Part shown: positions 51,386-59,969 of the stretch, piece after piece
Position numbering within the stretch: position 1 is the stretch's first letter
Layout: every line of letters starts with the position of its first letter
From: Luteimonas sp. YGD11-2
Lineage (GTDB): Bacteria > Pseudomonadota > Gammaproteobacteria > Xanthomonadales > Xanthomonadaceae
Length of the DNA stretch: 64,000 bases
Assembly: GCF_004118975.1 (NCBI RefSeq)
Contig: NZ_CP035376.1
Location: 1,550,001-1,614,000 of the forward strand
Direction: 5' to 3'
Program-made: the position numbers and the translations under genes
The notes under the pieces: generated by a model
Told to the model about the DNA's origin: nothing
Databases searched by the model: none
Seen by the model: the letters and a program-made list of their open reading frames with translations, nothing else

Positions 51386-51777
51386 GACACGTCTCCGGCA
51401 CCGGATTCCGGTGCGTGCAGCGATTCCAGGATCTGCATGACTTCCTGGATGTAGGACAGCTTGCTGACGAAGTTGTCGGCGCCGGCACGGGTGGCGTGCT
51501 CGCGGTGCTCGGCATCGTCGAAATGGCTGGCGATGACGATGTAGGGCGGATCGTCCTGGGCCTTGATCAGGCGCGCGGCCTGCAGGCCACCCATCTCCGG
51601 CATCGCCAGATCCATCAGCACCACGTCGGGGCGAAGTGCCTCGGAACGCTCGATCGCCTCCAGGCCATTGGCCGCGGTGCCGATCACCTGCAGCCAGTCG
51701 ACCTTGCGGAAGTGGCGCAGCGCCGCGTTGATGAAACCCTCGTGGTCGTCGACCAGCAGGACCTTGATCGTGTCCAT
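51382..51777 (-). CDS. Stand-alone receiver protein before fleQ
   Basis: A 131-residue receiver with DDH at 10-12, phospho-Asp56 ([13 protein letters not shown]), a SHF segment in place of the usual Thr region and Lys in FVSKLS. There is no output domain; the receiver resembles NarL-type. It is translationally coupled to fleQ, so it may modulate FleQ. Its kinase is not in the window unless a CheA acts on it. Confidence 0.85.
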
Positions 51778-51788
51778 GATGTGGATCC

Positions 51789-53204
51789 TCAGCCCGTCCG
51801 GGCCAGCAGGGAACGTGGGCGCGCGTTGCGGCGCGCGCGGGCCGGTGCAATGTCGAGCTGCTCGCGGTACTTGGCCACGGTGCGGCGTGCGATGTGTACG
51901 CCCTGGCGGGCGAGCAGGGCGGCGATCGCTTCGTCTGCCAGCGGGCGCTGCGGCGGCTCGGCATCGATCAGGCGCTTGACCATGGCCCGGACCGCGGCCC
52001 CGGACACATTGGCGCCATCCAGCCGCACCGCGAAGAAGCGCTTCATCTCGATGGTGCCGCGCGGCGTCTGCAGGTACTTGCCGGTGGTGATGCGCGAGAC
52101 CGTGGATTCGTGCATGCCGATGGCATCGGCCACTTCCTTCAGCGTCAACGGCGCCATCGCTTCCTCGCCCTGCTCGAGGAACGCGGCCTGGCGCTCGACG
52201 ATCACCCGCGCGGTGCGCAACAGAGTGTCGTAGCGCATCGACAGGCCGCGGGTGAACCAGCGCGCTTCCTGCAGCAGCTCGCGCATCGGCGCGGTGGCGG
52301 CACCACCTTCGCCTTCGGCCACGGCGCGTTCGTAGCCGGCATTGATCGACACCCGCGGGGTGGAGCGCGGGTTCAGCGCCACCCGCCAGCCGGCATCGGC
52401 CTTCCACACCACCACGTCGGGCACCACGGCCTGGTCGACCTCCGGCGCTCCGGCCTCACCCGGCTTCGGATCGAGCGACAGCACCAGGCGCACCGCCTCG
52501 TGGGCATCGGCTTGCTCGCAGCCGAGTCGGCGCGCGACAGCACCAATGTCGTGCGCGGCCAGCGCATCGAGCGCATCACGGATCAGGCGTGCGGCCAGCG
52601 GGCGGGCAGCGACGCGACCGGGCAGGGCGTCCAGCTGCGCCAGCAGGCATTCGCGCAGGTCGCAGGCGGCGACGCCGGCGGGGTCACCGGCGAGCAGGCG
52701 CTGGCGTACGGCCTCGATCTCGCCGGCGCGGCGGTCGAACAGCGCGCAGGCGCGCCGGATCAGGGCATCGAGCGGGGCGGTCAGGTAGCCGGCGTCGTCG
52801 CAGTTCTCCAGCCAGTACGCGGCCACCGCGAGATCGTGGGCGTCGAGCTCATGCGCCAGCCGCTGCAGGATGCGCAGCTGCGGATCGCTGGACTCACCCG
52901 CGGCGATGCGCTGCATGCCGTCGTCGTCGGCATCGTTCCAGCTGGCGCCGCGCACGTCCCACAGCGAGGCTTCCGGCAGTTCGTCGAACGAGGCGACCTC
53001 GGCCTGCGCGTCGGCGGGTTCTGGCATCGCGCTTGCAACGGGTTCCTCGTCGAGCTCCAGCAGCGGGTTGTGCTCGAGCGTCCGGCGGATCTCCAGCTCC
53101 AGCTGCAGGCCGTCGAGCTGCAGCAGGCGGATCGACTGCAGCAGCTGCGGGGTCATGTGCAGCTGCTGGCCGAGCTGCATCGAGGTGGTGGCACTGGCCT
53201 TCAT
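51789..53204 (-). CDS. rpoN: RNA polymerase sigma-54 factor RpoN
   Basis: The 471-residue protein has the Gln/Leu-rich activator-responsive N-terminus ([21 protein letters not shown]), the core-binding domain and the C-terminal RpoN box [11 protein letters not shown]. The ATG at 53204 is preferred to 53228 because GGAG lies 7 bases before it. Xanthomonas has two rpoN genes, one inside the flagellar cluster (rpoN2); this is probably the equivalent. It lies 11 bp before the receiver gene. Confidence 0.95.
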   Translation of the reverse strand: MKASATTSMQLGQQLHMTPQLLQSIRLLQLDGLQLELEIRRTLEHNPLLELDEEPVASAMPEPADAQAEVASFDELPEASLWDVRGASWNDADDDGMQRIAAGESSDPQLRILQRLAHELDAHDLAVAAYWLENCDDAGYLTAPLDALIRRACALFDRRAGEIEAVRQRLLAGDPAGVAACDLRECLLAQLDALPGRVAARPLAARLIRDALDALAAHDIGAVARRLGCEQADAHEAVRLVLSLDPKPGEAGAPEVDQAVVPDVVVWKADAGWRVALNPRSTPRVSINAGYERAVAEGEGGAATAPMRELLQEARWFTRGLSMRYDTLLRTARVIVERQAAFLEQGEEAMAPLTLKEVADAIGMHESTVSRITTGKYLQTPRGTIEMKRFFAVRLDGANVSGAAVRAMVKRLIDAEPPQRPLADEAIAALLARQGVHIARRTVAKYREQLDIAPARARRNARPRSLLARTG

Positions 53205-53396
53205 GGCGACTCCGGAAACCCGCTTCATCGTGGGCGTGGAGACATCGTGAAGGCGCCGCGACGGGATCTGTATCAGGAAGAACCCGGGCCTGCCCGGTGA
53301 TCGACCGACACCCGTGGGGGATTCCCTTACGACCTTTCCGCCGGGGCCGGCGGAATTCCGACGGCAGTCACATCTTTACGTGCGGGTCGGGCTTGC

Positions 53397-53426
53397 CGTC
53401 ATCCCCGCGCAGGCCGGGATCCAAGG
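53397..53426. repeat. Dispersed repeat of the CGTCATCCCCGCGCAGGC type
   Basis: The sequence resembles the CGTCATTCCCGCGAAGGCGGG repeat found dispersed in many proteobacterial genomes. It lies in the 288-base gap upstream of rpoN; a hairpin TCCGCCG/CGGCGGA (53336-53353) lies nearby. No gene or clear promoter is recognised in this gap. Confidence 0.5.
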
Positions 53427-53492
53427 ACGGGGCACTCGTCATGCCAACCCGGGCCACCCGGATGACGGGCCCGAACCGGCCGCAGGTCCCCG

Positions 53493-54125
53493 TTACACCA
53501 CTTCCTGCAGGTGCCGCGCCGCCAGCACCACCAGCTCGTTGGCGCGCCGGCATCCCAGCGCTTCCATCATCCGCGCGCGGTGGGTTTCCACCGTCTTCAC
53601 GCTGATGCCGAGCTCGGCGCCGATCTCCTTGTTGCCCAGGCCGCGGCCGATCATGCCGAGGATCTGCCGCTGGCGCGGGGACAGCGCATCCACGCCCACC
53701 GCCTTCTCGCGACCGAACATCGGCGCCATCATCCGCGACGACAGCCGCGGGCTCAGGAACACCTGGCCCGACATCGCCGTACGCAGCGCGAGTTCCAGTT
53801 CCAGCGGCGCGGCATCCTTGACGATGAAACCGCAGGCGCCGCGCTCGATCGCCGTGCGCACATGCTGCGAATCGTCGTGCATCGACATGATCAGCACCCG
53901 CGTGGCGGGCAGCTCGTTGCGGATGGCCACCATCGCCTCGATGCCGCTGCGGCCGGGCAGCGACAGGTCCATCAGCACCACGTCGGGGCGATGGATCAGG
54001 CTGAGGTCGAAGGCCTCGTCGGCGCGGCTGGCCTCGCCGCAGACATCGACATCGCCGAAGCCCTGCAGCAGGCGGGCAAGCCCGGCGCGGACGAGGGTGT
54101 GGTCATCGACGATCAGTACGCGCAC
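53493..54125 (-). CDS. NarL/FixJ-family response regulator
   Basis: A 210-residue regulator: receiver domain (about 1-120; phospho-Asp in VVLMDLSLPGRSG, Lys in FIVKDA) and LuxR-type helix-turn-helix (LSPRQRQILGMIGRGLGNKEIGAELGISVKTVETHRARMMEALG, about 150-195). GTG start at 54125 follows GGGAG by about 10 bases. No partner kinase is adjacent. Its position between fliT/PilZ and rpoN suggests a flagellar role, as in Xanthomonas. Confidence 0.88.
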   Translation of the reverse strand: MRVLIVDDHTLVRAGLARLLQGFGDVDVCGEASRADEAFDLSLIHRPDVVLMDLSLPGRSGIEAMVAIRNELPATRVLIMSMHDDSQHVRTAIERGACGFIVKDAAPLELELALRTAMSGQVFLSPRLSSRMMAPMFGREKAVGVDALSPRQRQILGMIGRGLGNKEIGAELGISVKTVETHRARMMEALGCRRANELVVLAARHLQEVV

Positions 54126-54187
54126 CGGCCGGTGTCTCCCGCGGCCCCCTGGCCGTGTTGCCGGCCAAGGATACGCGACCGTGCGGT

Positions 54188-54745
54188 TCAGCGCCGGCGC
54201 TGCTCGGCGATCTGGCGGCGGTGCAGGCGGAACAGGTGGCGGTCGAGTGCTTCCACGAGGTCGGGGCGCAGCTCGCCGAAGGCCAGCCACACCCGGCTGC
54301 CCGAAACCTCCAGCACCGTGGCCGGCAATTCCAGATGGTCGGGCAGCCAGTCGGCCGGCTGCAGCCGCACCAGCACCGACGCGCGGGTCTGCAGCGCCGG
54401 GGCTTCGGCGAAATCGATGCGCAGGCCGCGCCGCGACCAGCGCAGGTCGTGTTCCGGCATGCCGTCGACCTGGCGCGCCAGGCGGCCGAGCAGGGCGAGG
54501 ATGAGGTCGAGCTTGGCGTCCATGCGCTGGGCCAGCAGCGGCAGGTCGCCGTGCTCCTCGCCGCCATCGTCCTTGCGCAGGTCTTCCACCTGGGCCAGGC
54601 CGGACAGCAGCGTCACCGCCTGCGCCTGGCGGCCGGCACTGTCGGAGGCGGCGATGGACACGGGCAGGGCGAGTTCGCAGCTCAACGCTTCGGCGAACAG
54701 CATGTGTTCGGCGCTGGTGCCGCCGGGCGCGCCGGTGGATGTCAC
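54188..54745 (-). CDS. PilZ-like protein, atypical, in the fliD-S-T operon
   Basis: The 185-residue protein resembles the degenerate PilZ proteins of xanthomonad flagellar clusters. The segment DLRWSRRGLRIDF is at the place of the PilZ DxSxxG strand, and VLVRLQPADWLPDHLELPATVLEVSGSRVWLAFGEL forms the following strands, but the RxxxR motif is absent, so c-di-GMP binding is doubtful. The N-terminal 110 residues are helical. It starts with GTG overlapping the fliT stop (GTGA). Confidence 0.65.
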   Translation of the reverse strand: MTSTGAPGGTSAEHMLFAEALSCELALPVSIAASDSAGRQAQAVTLLSGLAQVEDLRKDDGGEEHGDLPLLAQRMDAKLDLILALLGRLARQVDGMPEHDLRWSRRGLRIDFAEAPALQTRASVLVRLQPADWLPDHLELPATVLEVSGSRVWLAFGELRPDLVEALDRHLFRLHRRQIAEQRRR

Positions 54746-55044
54746 AGCGCGACCCCGACCGAGGCGTAGGCACGCGAGGCATGGCCGGCACGCTGGGCGT
54801 CACGGGCTTCGCGGCCCAGCGACTCGCGCAGTTCGTGCATCGTCGTCAAAAGTTCGTTCTGCATCCGCAGCAGGGTACGCAGCCCGTCCATCGGAACCGT
54901 GTTGCCGGCGCGCTCGATGTAGTCGCGCAGTTCGCGGTCATAGCTGGACATGATGGTCTGTGCGCGATCGAGATCGCGGCAGTCCAGCGCCGCCTCGAGG
55001 GAAGCCAGTTCCGACGCCAGCTGTTGCAGGGGTGGCAGGCTCAT
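54742..55044 (-). CDS. fliT: FliT-like flagellar chaperone
   Basis: A 100-residue helical protein, MSLPPLQQLASELASLEAALDCRDLDRAQTIMS. It has the size and coiled-helix composition of FliT-type chaperones and lies directly after fliS (overlap 4 bp). Sequence identity to FliT is weak and the name rests on position. Confidence 0.6.
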   Translation of the reverse strand: MSLPPLQQLASELASLEAALDCRDLDRAQTIMSSYDRELRDYIERAGNTVPMDGLRTLLRMQNELLTTMHELRESLGREARDAQRAGHASRAYASVGVAL

Positions 55045-55457
55045 GCGGTGGCACTCGCAGGTACGCCGCCGACCACCGCCGGACGGATGGCGTTCCACGC
55101 GGTCTCGATCTCGCCGAGCAGGGACAGGCACTCCCGAAGCGCTTCGGCATCGTTGTTGAGGTTCGCTTCGGTCAGCCGACGCACGACATAGTCGTACAGC
55201 GACGAGAGATTGCCTGCGACCTCGCCGCCAGCCTCATGGTCGAGCGAACCGTTGAGGTGCCCGACGATGGCGCAGGCTTCGCCGATCGCCTTGCCCTTGC
55301 GCGCGGGGTCGCCACGCTCCAGGCAGGCTTCGGCGAGACGGACGCGCTCGCAGGCGCCACTCAACAGCAGTGACACGAGCTTGTGCGGATCGGCGTCCAT
55401 CACCGCGCCCTCGAGCTGGCTCTGGCGGTACTGCTGGGCATAGTGGCGATGCATCAT
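55041..55457 (-). CDS. fliS: Flagellin export chaperone FliS
   Basis: A 138-residue four-helix protein with the FliS signature ADPHKLVSLLLSGACERVRLAEACL and GGEVAGNLSSLYDYVVRRL. It binds the flagellin C-terminus before export. It is 11 bp after fliD. Confidence 0.92.
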   Translation of the reverse strand: MMHRHYAQQYRQSQLEGAVMDADPHKLVSLLLSGACERVRLAEACLERGDPARKGKAIGEACAIVGHLNGSLDHEAGGEVAGNLSSLYDYVVRRLTEANLNNDAEALRECLSLLGEIETAWNAIRPAVVGGVPASATA

Positions 55458-55468
55458 CGGGAGTGCTC

Positions 55469-56875
55469 CTAGCGATTGCTGGTCTGCGCCGACAGCGCTG
55501 AAAGCTGCTGCGCCAGCGCGCTGCTGGTCGAGGTCATCTGCGCCATCAGCGAATCGAGCGCGACGAACTGGGTGCGGTAACGCTTGGCGGCGGCGTCCAT
55601 GCGGACGTCGAGCGCTTCGCGCTGTTTGGCGACGTCCTTGAGCTGGTCGTTGAGCCCCTTGGTGCGCAGGGTGAGTGCGCCGTCGGTGCCGACGTAACGC
55701 TTGACCACGTCGTTGAGCTTCGCGGCGAGGCCGGTTTCGCCGGTAAACGCGGCGATGACCTTGGCGGAGTTGTTGGCCATCGCCTCGTTGAACTTCGTCG
55801 AGTCCAGCACCAGGCTGCCGTCCGGGGTGGGGTAGCCCTGCGTCTGCAGGCCCAGGGTCTTTGCGTCGAGACCCTGCGCGGCAAGGCCGCCCAGCAGGTC
55901 GTTCATCACGTTGCGCAACTGCGACGCGGCACCGCGCATCTGTGCATCACCGGTCAGCGACGACGGCGTTTTGGTCTCGGCGTTGTAGGTGGTCGCGGTG
56001 GTGATGGCCTTCAGCGCAGCGTTGTAGGCCTTGACGAACCCATCGACCGCGGCACGGCTGCCGGCCGGGTCGGCGCTGACGTCGACGCGGCTGGTCCCGG
56101 CCTGCTTGAGTACCAGGGTCATCCCGGGTACGGCGTCCTTGATGGTGTTGCTGGCCGCGGTGGTCAGCAGGCCATCGATCATGACCTTCGCATCGGCTGC
56201 GGGAGACTGTTGCGCCAGGCCCTGGACCAGCGACTGCAGATCGCTGTCGCCTTCGAGCATCTCGATGGTGATCGCATTGGCCGCGCCGGTCTTGGCACTG
56301 CCGAGTGACAGGTGGTGTCCATCGTCGGACGTCAGCAGCGCGGCCTGCACGCCATGCTTGCCGGCGGCATCGTTGATCGCACTGCGGATGTCGGCCAGGG
56401 TGGCATCGGCCTTGACCGCGACATCCACCGCGTCCTCCCCGATGGTGACGCGCAGCGTGCCAGCGGCGAACTTGCTGTCGACATCGATGCCGGCGCCAAG
56501 CAGCTTGTGGGCGGTGGCCAGCGACAGCACTTCGACCTGATAGCTGCCCACCGGCGTATTGCGGCCCGCCGTGGGCGTGAGCACCGCATCGGTGGTTGTA
56601 CCGGCAGTACTGCCGGACGCGAGCGACAGCGCGGTGGAGGTGACCGTGCGCGCGCCGAGCGCATCGACCTTCTGCAGCGCGTCGAGCGCGGTCTTCAGTG
56701 AGTCGAAGGCCGAAGTCACGCTGCCCAGGCCCGAGAGCTTGAACTTGGTCGTGGACTCCAAGGTATTCAGGCGGGCGTTCTGCGGCGCACGGTCGGCCGC
56801 GACCAGCTGGCTGACGATGCCGCTGATGTCCAGCCCCGAGCCGATGCCGCCGTAACCGAAGGAATAGTCCGCCAT
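55469..56875 (-). CDS. fliD: Flagellar filament cap protein FliD
   Basis: The 468-residue cap has the FliD N-terminal domain (GSGLDISGIVSQLVAADRAPQNARL) and C-terminal domain with coiled coil (RTKGLNDQLKDVAKQREALDVRMDAAAKRYRTQFVALDSLMAQM). The body (about 90-370) forms the outer leg domains. A sigma-54 type element lies about 93 bases upstream. Confidence 0.94.
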   Translation of the reverse strand: MADYSFGYGGIGSGLDISGIVSQLVAADRAPQNARLNTLESTTKFKLSGLGSVTSAFDSLKTALDALQKVDALGARTVTSTALSLASGSTAGTTTDAVLTPTAGRNTPVGSYQVEVLSLATAHKLLGAGIDVDSKFAAGTLRVTIGEDAVDVAVKADATLADIRSAINDAAGKHGVQAALLTSDDGHHLSLGSAKTGAANAITIEMLEGDSDLQSLVQGLAQQSPAADAKVMIDGLLTTAASNTIKDAVPGMTLVLKQAGTSRVDVSADPAGSRAAVDGFVKAYNAALKAITTATTYNAETKTPSSLTGDAQMRGAASQLRNVMNDLLGGLAAQGLDAKTLGLQTQGYPTPDGSLVLDSTKFNEAMANNSAKVIAAFTGETGLAAKLNDVVKRYVGTDGALTLRTKGLNDQLKDVAKQREALDVRMDAAAKRYRTQFVALDSLMAQMTSTSSALAQQLSALSAQTSNR

Positions 56876-56967
56876 GTCAGATCTCCGTCGCCCGGCAGGC
56901 CGGGCAGGCCGCCCCGGCGCGCCGGGACATCAGGGATAGCGGCCAACGGCCGCGATCCTTGAGGCGT

Positions 56968-56981
56968 GCAAGTTGCGTGCC
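56968..56981 (-). promoter_or_regulatory. Sigma-54 promoter of fliD-S-T
   Basis: Minus strand reads GGCACGCAACTTGC; GG and GC are 10 bases apart and TTGC is intact. It lies between the fliC terminator and fliD. Confidence 0.65.
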
Positions 56982-57011
56982 TTGTTCCGCGCACAGGCCC
57001 ACAAAACAGAA

Positions 57012-57037
57012 AGGCCTCCGGACGGATCCGGAGGCCT
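57012..57037 (-). terminator. Intrinsic terminator of fliC
   Basis: Perfect 11-base arms AGGCCTCCGGA (57012-57022) and TCCGGAGGCCT (57027-57037) with a CGGA loop. On the minus strand TTCTGTTTTGT follows, a T-rich tail. It lies 43 bases after the fliC stop. Confidence 0.85.
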
Positions 57038-57079
57038 CTCGACCGGGCCTGCGAAAGCCGGCCCGATGATCCGCAGGAC

Positions 57080-58261
57080 TCAGCGCAGCAGGCTGAGCAC
57101 GTTGTTCGGCAGCTGGTTGGCCTGGGCCAGCATCGCCGTACCGGCCTGCTGCAGCACCTGGGTGCGCGACAGTTCGGCGGTTTCCTTGGCAAAGTCGGTG
57201 TCCATGATGCGGCTGCGCGAGGCCGACAGGTTCTCCGAGGAGGTCTGCAGGTTCGCGACGACCGAGCTGAAGCGGTTCTGCACGGCACCCAATTCGGCGC
57301 GCGACGAGTTCACCGCTTTCAGGGCCGCGTCCATCGCCAGAATCATGCGATCCGCGCCTTCTGCGGTCTTGATGTTCTCGTTCGCAAAGCCGTTTTCCGC
57401 CCCGCCGACAACCTCATTTGCGGTTACGGTGCCGTTGGCAATGCCGCTCGAAGCGGTACCGGCTGCGGTCGCCACGATCTCGATGTCCGACGCCGAATTC
57501 AGGATCACGCCATCGCCATCCTCGTTCAGTTCGGCCGTTACGCCACTGATATTGGCATTGTTGATGGCAGAGACCATACGGGCAGCCTGACTTTCGCCTG
57601 TCGCGTCAGGGGCCGATGCGCTGAGCAGCACGTTCGTACCGTTGATGACCAGGTCGCCGGTGCCGATCTGGGCAAACGTGGCACCACCCGTCTGGGTGGC
57701 GAGGGCGCCGCCCGTTGCGGTAGCGACGTTCGCGGTCGGCGCGGTCCAATCACCGAGCACGGCCGTATTCGCATTGGCGATGGAAGCGATAGTGATGGTC
57801 TGGCCCTGGTTCGCACCGACCTGGAAGGCCTGGGCAGTGAACGAGCCGTCAAGCAACTTCTTGTCGTTGAACGAGGTCTGCTCGGAGACGCGCTGGATCT
57901 CGGCCTTGAGCTGGGTGACCTCGGCGTCCAGCGCTTCACGATCGGACGAAGAGTTGGTGGCGTTGCGCGACTGCACCGCCAGCTCACGGATGCGCTGCAG
58001 GTTGTTGCCGATCTCGCCCAGGGCGCCTTCAGCGGTCTGTGCCAGCGAGATGCCGTCATTCGCGTTACGGGCCGCCTGGTTCATGCCGCGAACCTGGGTG
58101 GTGAAGCGCTCGGAGATGGCGAGGCCGGCGGCGTCGTCCTTGGCGCTGTTGATGCGCAGGCCCGAGGACAGGCGCTGGATCGAGGTCGACAGGCTGGCCG
58201 AGTTCGTCGCCAGGTTGCGCTGGGCGTTGAGCGAGATGGTGTTGGTGTTGATGACGGACAT
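57080..58261 (-). CDS. fliC: Flagellin FliC
   Basis: The 393-residue flagellin has conserved D0/D1 ends (SVINTNTISLNAQRNLATNS, RLSSGLRINSAKDDAAGLAI, and the C-terminal ANQLPNNVLSLLR) and a variable central part (about 175-290). The centre is visibly less GC-rich than its surroundings. It is the only flagellin gene in the window. Transcription is probably driven by tandem sigma-28 promoters and stopped by a strong hairpin. Confidence 0.97.
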   Translation of the reverse strand: MSVINTNTISLNAQRNLATNSASLSTSIQRLSSGLRINSAKDDAAGLAISERFTTQVRGMNQAARNANDGISLAQTAEGALGEIGNNLQRIRELAVQSRNATNSSSDREALDAEVTQLKAEIQRVSEQTSFNDKKLLDGSFTAQAFQVGANQGQTITIASIANANTAVLGDWTAPTANVATATGGALATQTGGATFAQIGTGDLVINGTNVLLSASAPDATGESQAARMVSAINNANISGVTAELNEDGDGVILNSASDIEIVATAAGTASSGIANGTVTANEVVGGAENGFANENIKTAEGADRMILAMDAALKAVNSSRAELGAVQNRFSSVVANLQTSSENLSASRSRIMDTDFAKETAELSRTQVLQQAGTAMLAQANQLPNNVLSLLR

Positions 58262-58363
58262 GATGCGGGTCTCCTGGTTTGGGAATCCGGCACGGGAACA
58301 GGGCCTGGCCGGTGGCTCCGCAGGGTGGTTGCCGTTGTGCGGCCCTGTCCTCTGCTGTGAGCA

Positions 58364-58390
58364 TTAACGGCGTGTCGTCGTCAAGCTTTA
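58364..58390 (-). promoter_or_regulatory. Sigma-28 promoter P1 of fliC
   Basis: Minus strand reads TAAAGCTT, exactly 11 bases, GCCGTTAA; seven of eight -35 and seven of eight -10 positions fit the consensus. It is 103 bases before the fliC ATG. Confidence 0.8.
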
Positions 58391-58436
58391 ATGCTGCGTT
58401 GCCGGCGATCCGCGTGCCCTTTCGGTCACGGGAGCA

Positions 58437-58463
58437 TTAACGGCAGGGTGGGGCGGGGGTTTA
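58437..58463 (-). promoter_or_regulatory. Sigma-28 promoter P2 of fliC
   Basis: Minus strand reads TAAACCCC, 11 bases, GCCGTTAA, 73 bases upstream of P1. The TAAA core and the -10 match; the rest of the -35 does not. Confidence 0.6.
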
Positions 58464-58660
58464 GGGGTGCGCGACACACGGGAGGAGCGCGTAGCGTCCC
58501 CGTTGCATGTCAGTTATCGGGCTAACCGCGTTGCCCCTCGGCTGCCCCGTGCGGGGCGCCCTCGTCCGCAGCGGGAGAAGAATCTTCACGCCTATCAACG
58601 TCCCCGCAGATCGCGGTCGATGACGGTCCGAATACGCTTCGCTTATGCAGCTACGGTGAG

Positions 58661-58710
58661 CCCTCATCCGCCCCTTCGGGGCACGTTCTCCCGCACGCGG
58701 GAGAAGGGTC
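58661..58710. repeat. 50-base double-hairpin repeat, copy 2
   Basis: Inverted copy of the 49879-49928 element, 48 of 50 identical. The two differences lie one in the first-hairpin loop and one in its arm. It is 57 bases past the flgL stop, so it may act in flgL mRNA termination. Confidence 0.8.
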
Positions 58711-58766
58711 GAGCGGATGCGGCGTGCGCTTCTCGCCTGCCCACGCGACCAGACGGAGCACGAGCG

Positions 58767-59969
58767 TCAGCGGATCAGGTTGAACAGCGACAGGCGCTGC
58801 ATCTGCACGAAGCTCAGCTGTGCGGCTTCGAGTGCGACCTTCTCGAGGTCGAAGCGGGCGATGGCGTCCGCGTAGTCGAGATCGCGAAGCCCGGAGAGCG
58901 TGGTCTCCAGGGTGAGGCCCTGCGTGTCACGCAGGCTGTCGGCGTTGTCCAGCGCGGAGAGCTGGGCACCGCCACTCGCACGCGCGTCGATCACATGTTC
59001 CTGCGCGGTGGAGATGTCGCGCATCACCGATTGCAGTGCGTTCTGCTGGGCCGCCTTCTGCGCATCGGTGGTGGGATCCATCTTCAACGCACCGAGCAGG
59101 CGATCGATCGTGGCGAAGACGTCGCGCGTCGCAGCAGCGGACAGCTCGAAGCTGTCGCCATCGGCCGGCGCGCCGCGCAGCACGATCTGGGCACCCGCGA
59201 AGTTGATCGCTTCACCCGCCACATGGGTACCCGTCGCGACCTCGTTGCCATCCGCGTCCGTCACCGTGTACGACGCATCGGCTCCGAAGCCGATGCTGTA
59301 GGGGCCACCGTCCCATTGCGCGGAATCGGTCAGGCCGAAGCTGCCGATCTGGCCGGTCCCGGTATTGCCGACAGCCGCTGCCGCATCGACGCGGCCGTCG
59401 CCGGTGCGCACGCGCAGGAAGACCTCGCTTCCGGGCAGGGCGTCGGCGACAAACATCTGCGGTGCGATCTCGACCTGCCGCTGGGTCTGGTCGCCGGCGT
59501 AGACGATGCCGGTTCCGGTACGGGCGAACGGGGCGCTGCCATCCTGCGTGCCGCCGAACAGGTAGCGGCCGGTGCCATCGGTGCTGTTGGCGAGGTCCAG
59601 AAGGCCGTCGCGCACGCTGGTGACCTCGATCGCGATCGCATTGCGGTCGGCGTCGGACAGTGCGCCGCCATTGGCCTGCACGGTCAGCTCGGTGATCCGC
59701 CCCATCATGCCGCCGGCCTGGGTGAGTACGCTCTCCTGCATGCCAAGGCGATGGCGCACGGTGTTGCCGTTGGCCTCGAAACGCTCCAGTGCGGCAAGCG
59801 CGCGGTCCATGCCGACGGCGGCGCCTGCGCCCACCGGATCGTCCTTGGCGGTGAGCAGCTTCTGCCCGGTCGCCAGCTGCTGCTGCAGTTTCGCCAGCGA
59901 TGCCTGCTTGGATTGCAGGGTGGAGATCGACTGCTGGTACAGCATCCCCGTCGAAATGCGATGGCTCAT
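58767..59969 (-). CDS. flgL: Flagellar hook-filament junction protein FlgL (HAP3)
   Basis: The 400-residue FlgL has the flagellin-like N-terminus (RISTGMLYQQSISTLQSKQASLAKLQQQLATGQKL) and a C-terminus ending SFVQMQRLSLFNLIR. It joins filament to hook with FlgK. Its ATG overlaps the flgK stop by 4 bp. Confidence 0.94.
   Translation of the reverse strand: MSHRISTGMLYQQSISTLQSKQASLAKLQQQLATGQKLLTAKDDPVGAGAAVGMDRALAALERFEANGNTVRHRLGMQESVLTQAGGMMGRITELTVQANGGALSDADRNAIAIEVTSVRDGLLDLANSTDGTGRYLFGGTQDGSAPFARTGTGIVYAGDQTQRQVEIAPQMFVADALPGSEVFLRVRTGDGRVDAAAAVGNTGTGQIGSFGLTDSAQWDGGPYSIGFGADASYTVTDADGNEVATGTHVAGEAINFAGAQIVLRGAPADGDSFELSAAATRDVFATIDRLLGALKMDPTTDAQKAAQQNALQSVMRDISTAQEHVIDARASGGAQLSALDNADSLRDTQGLTLETTLSGLRDLDYADAIARFDLEKVALEAAQLSFVQMQRLSLFNLIR

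Larger units (their letters stand above)
58262..58766. other. 505-base gap between flgL and fliC
   Basis: No gene was recognised. The gap holds two sigma-28 elements near fliC and one 50-base double-hairpin repeat near the flgL end. The 13-base word GAGCATTAACGGC occurs twice (58359-58371 and 58432-58444), marking both -10 boxes. Confidence 0.6.
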
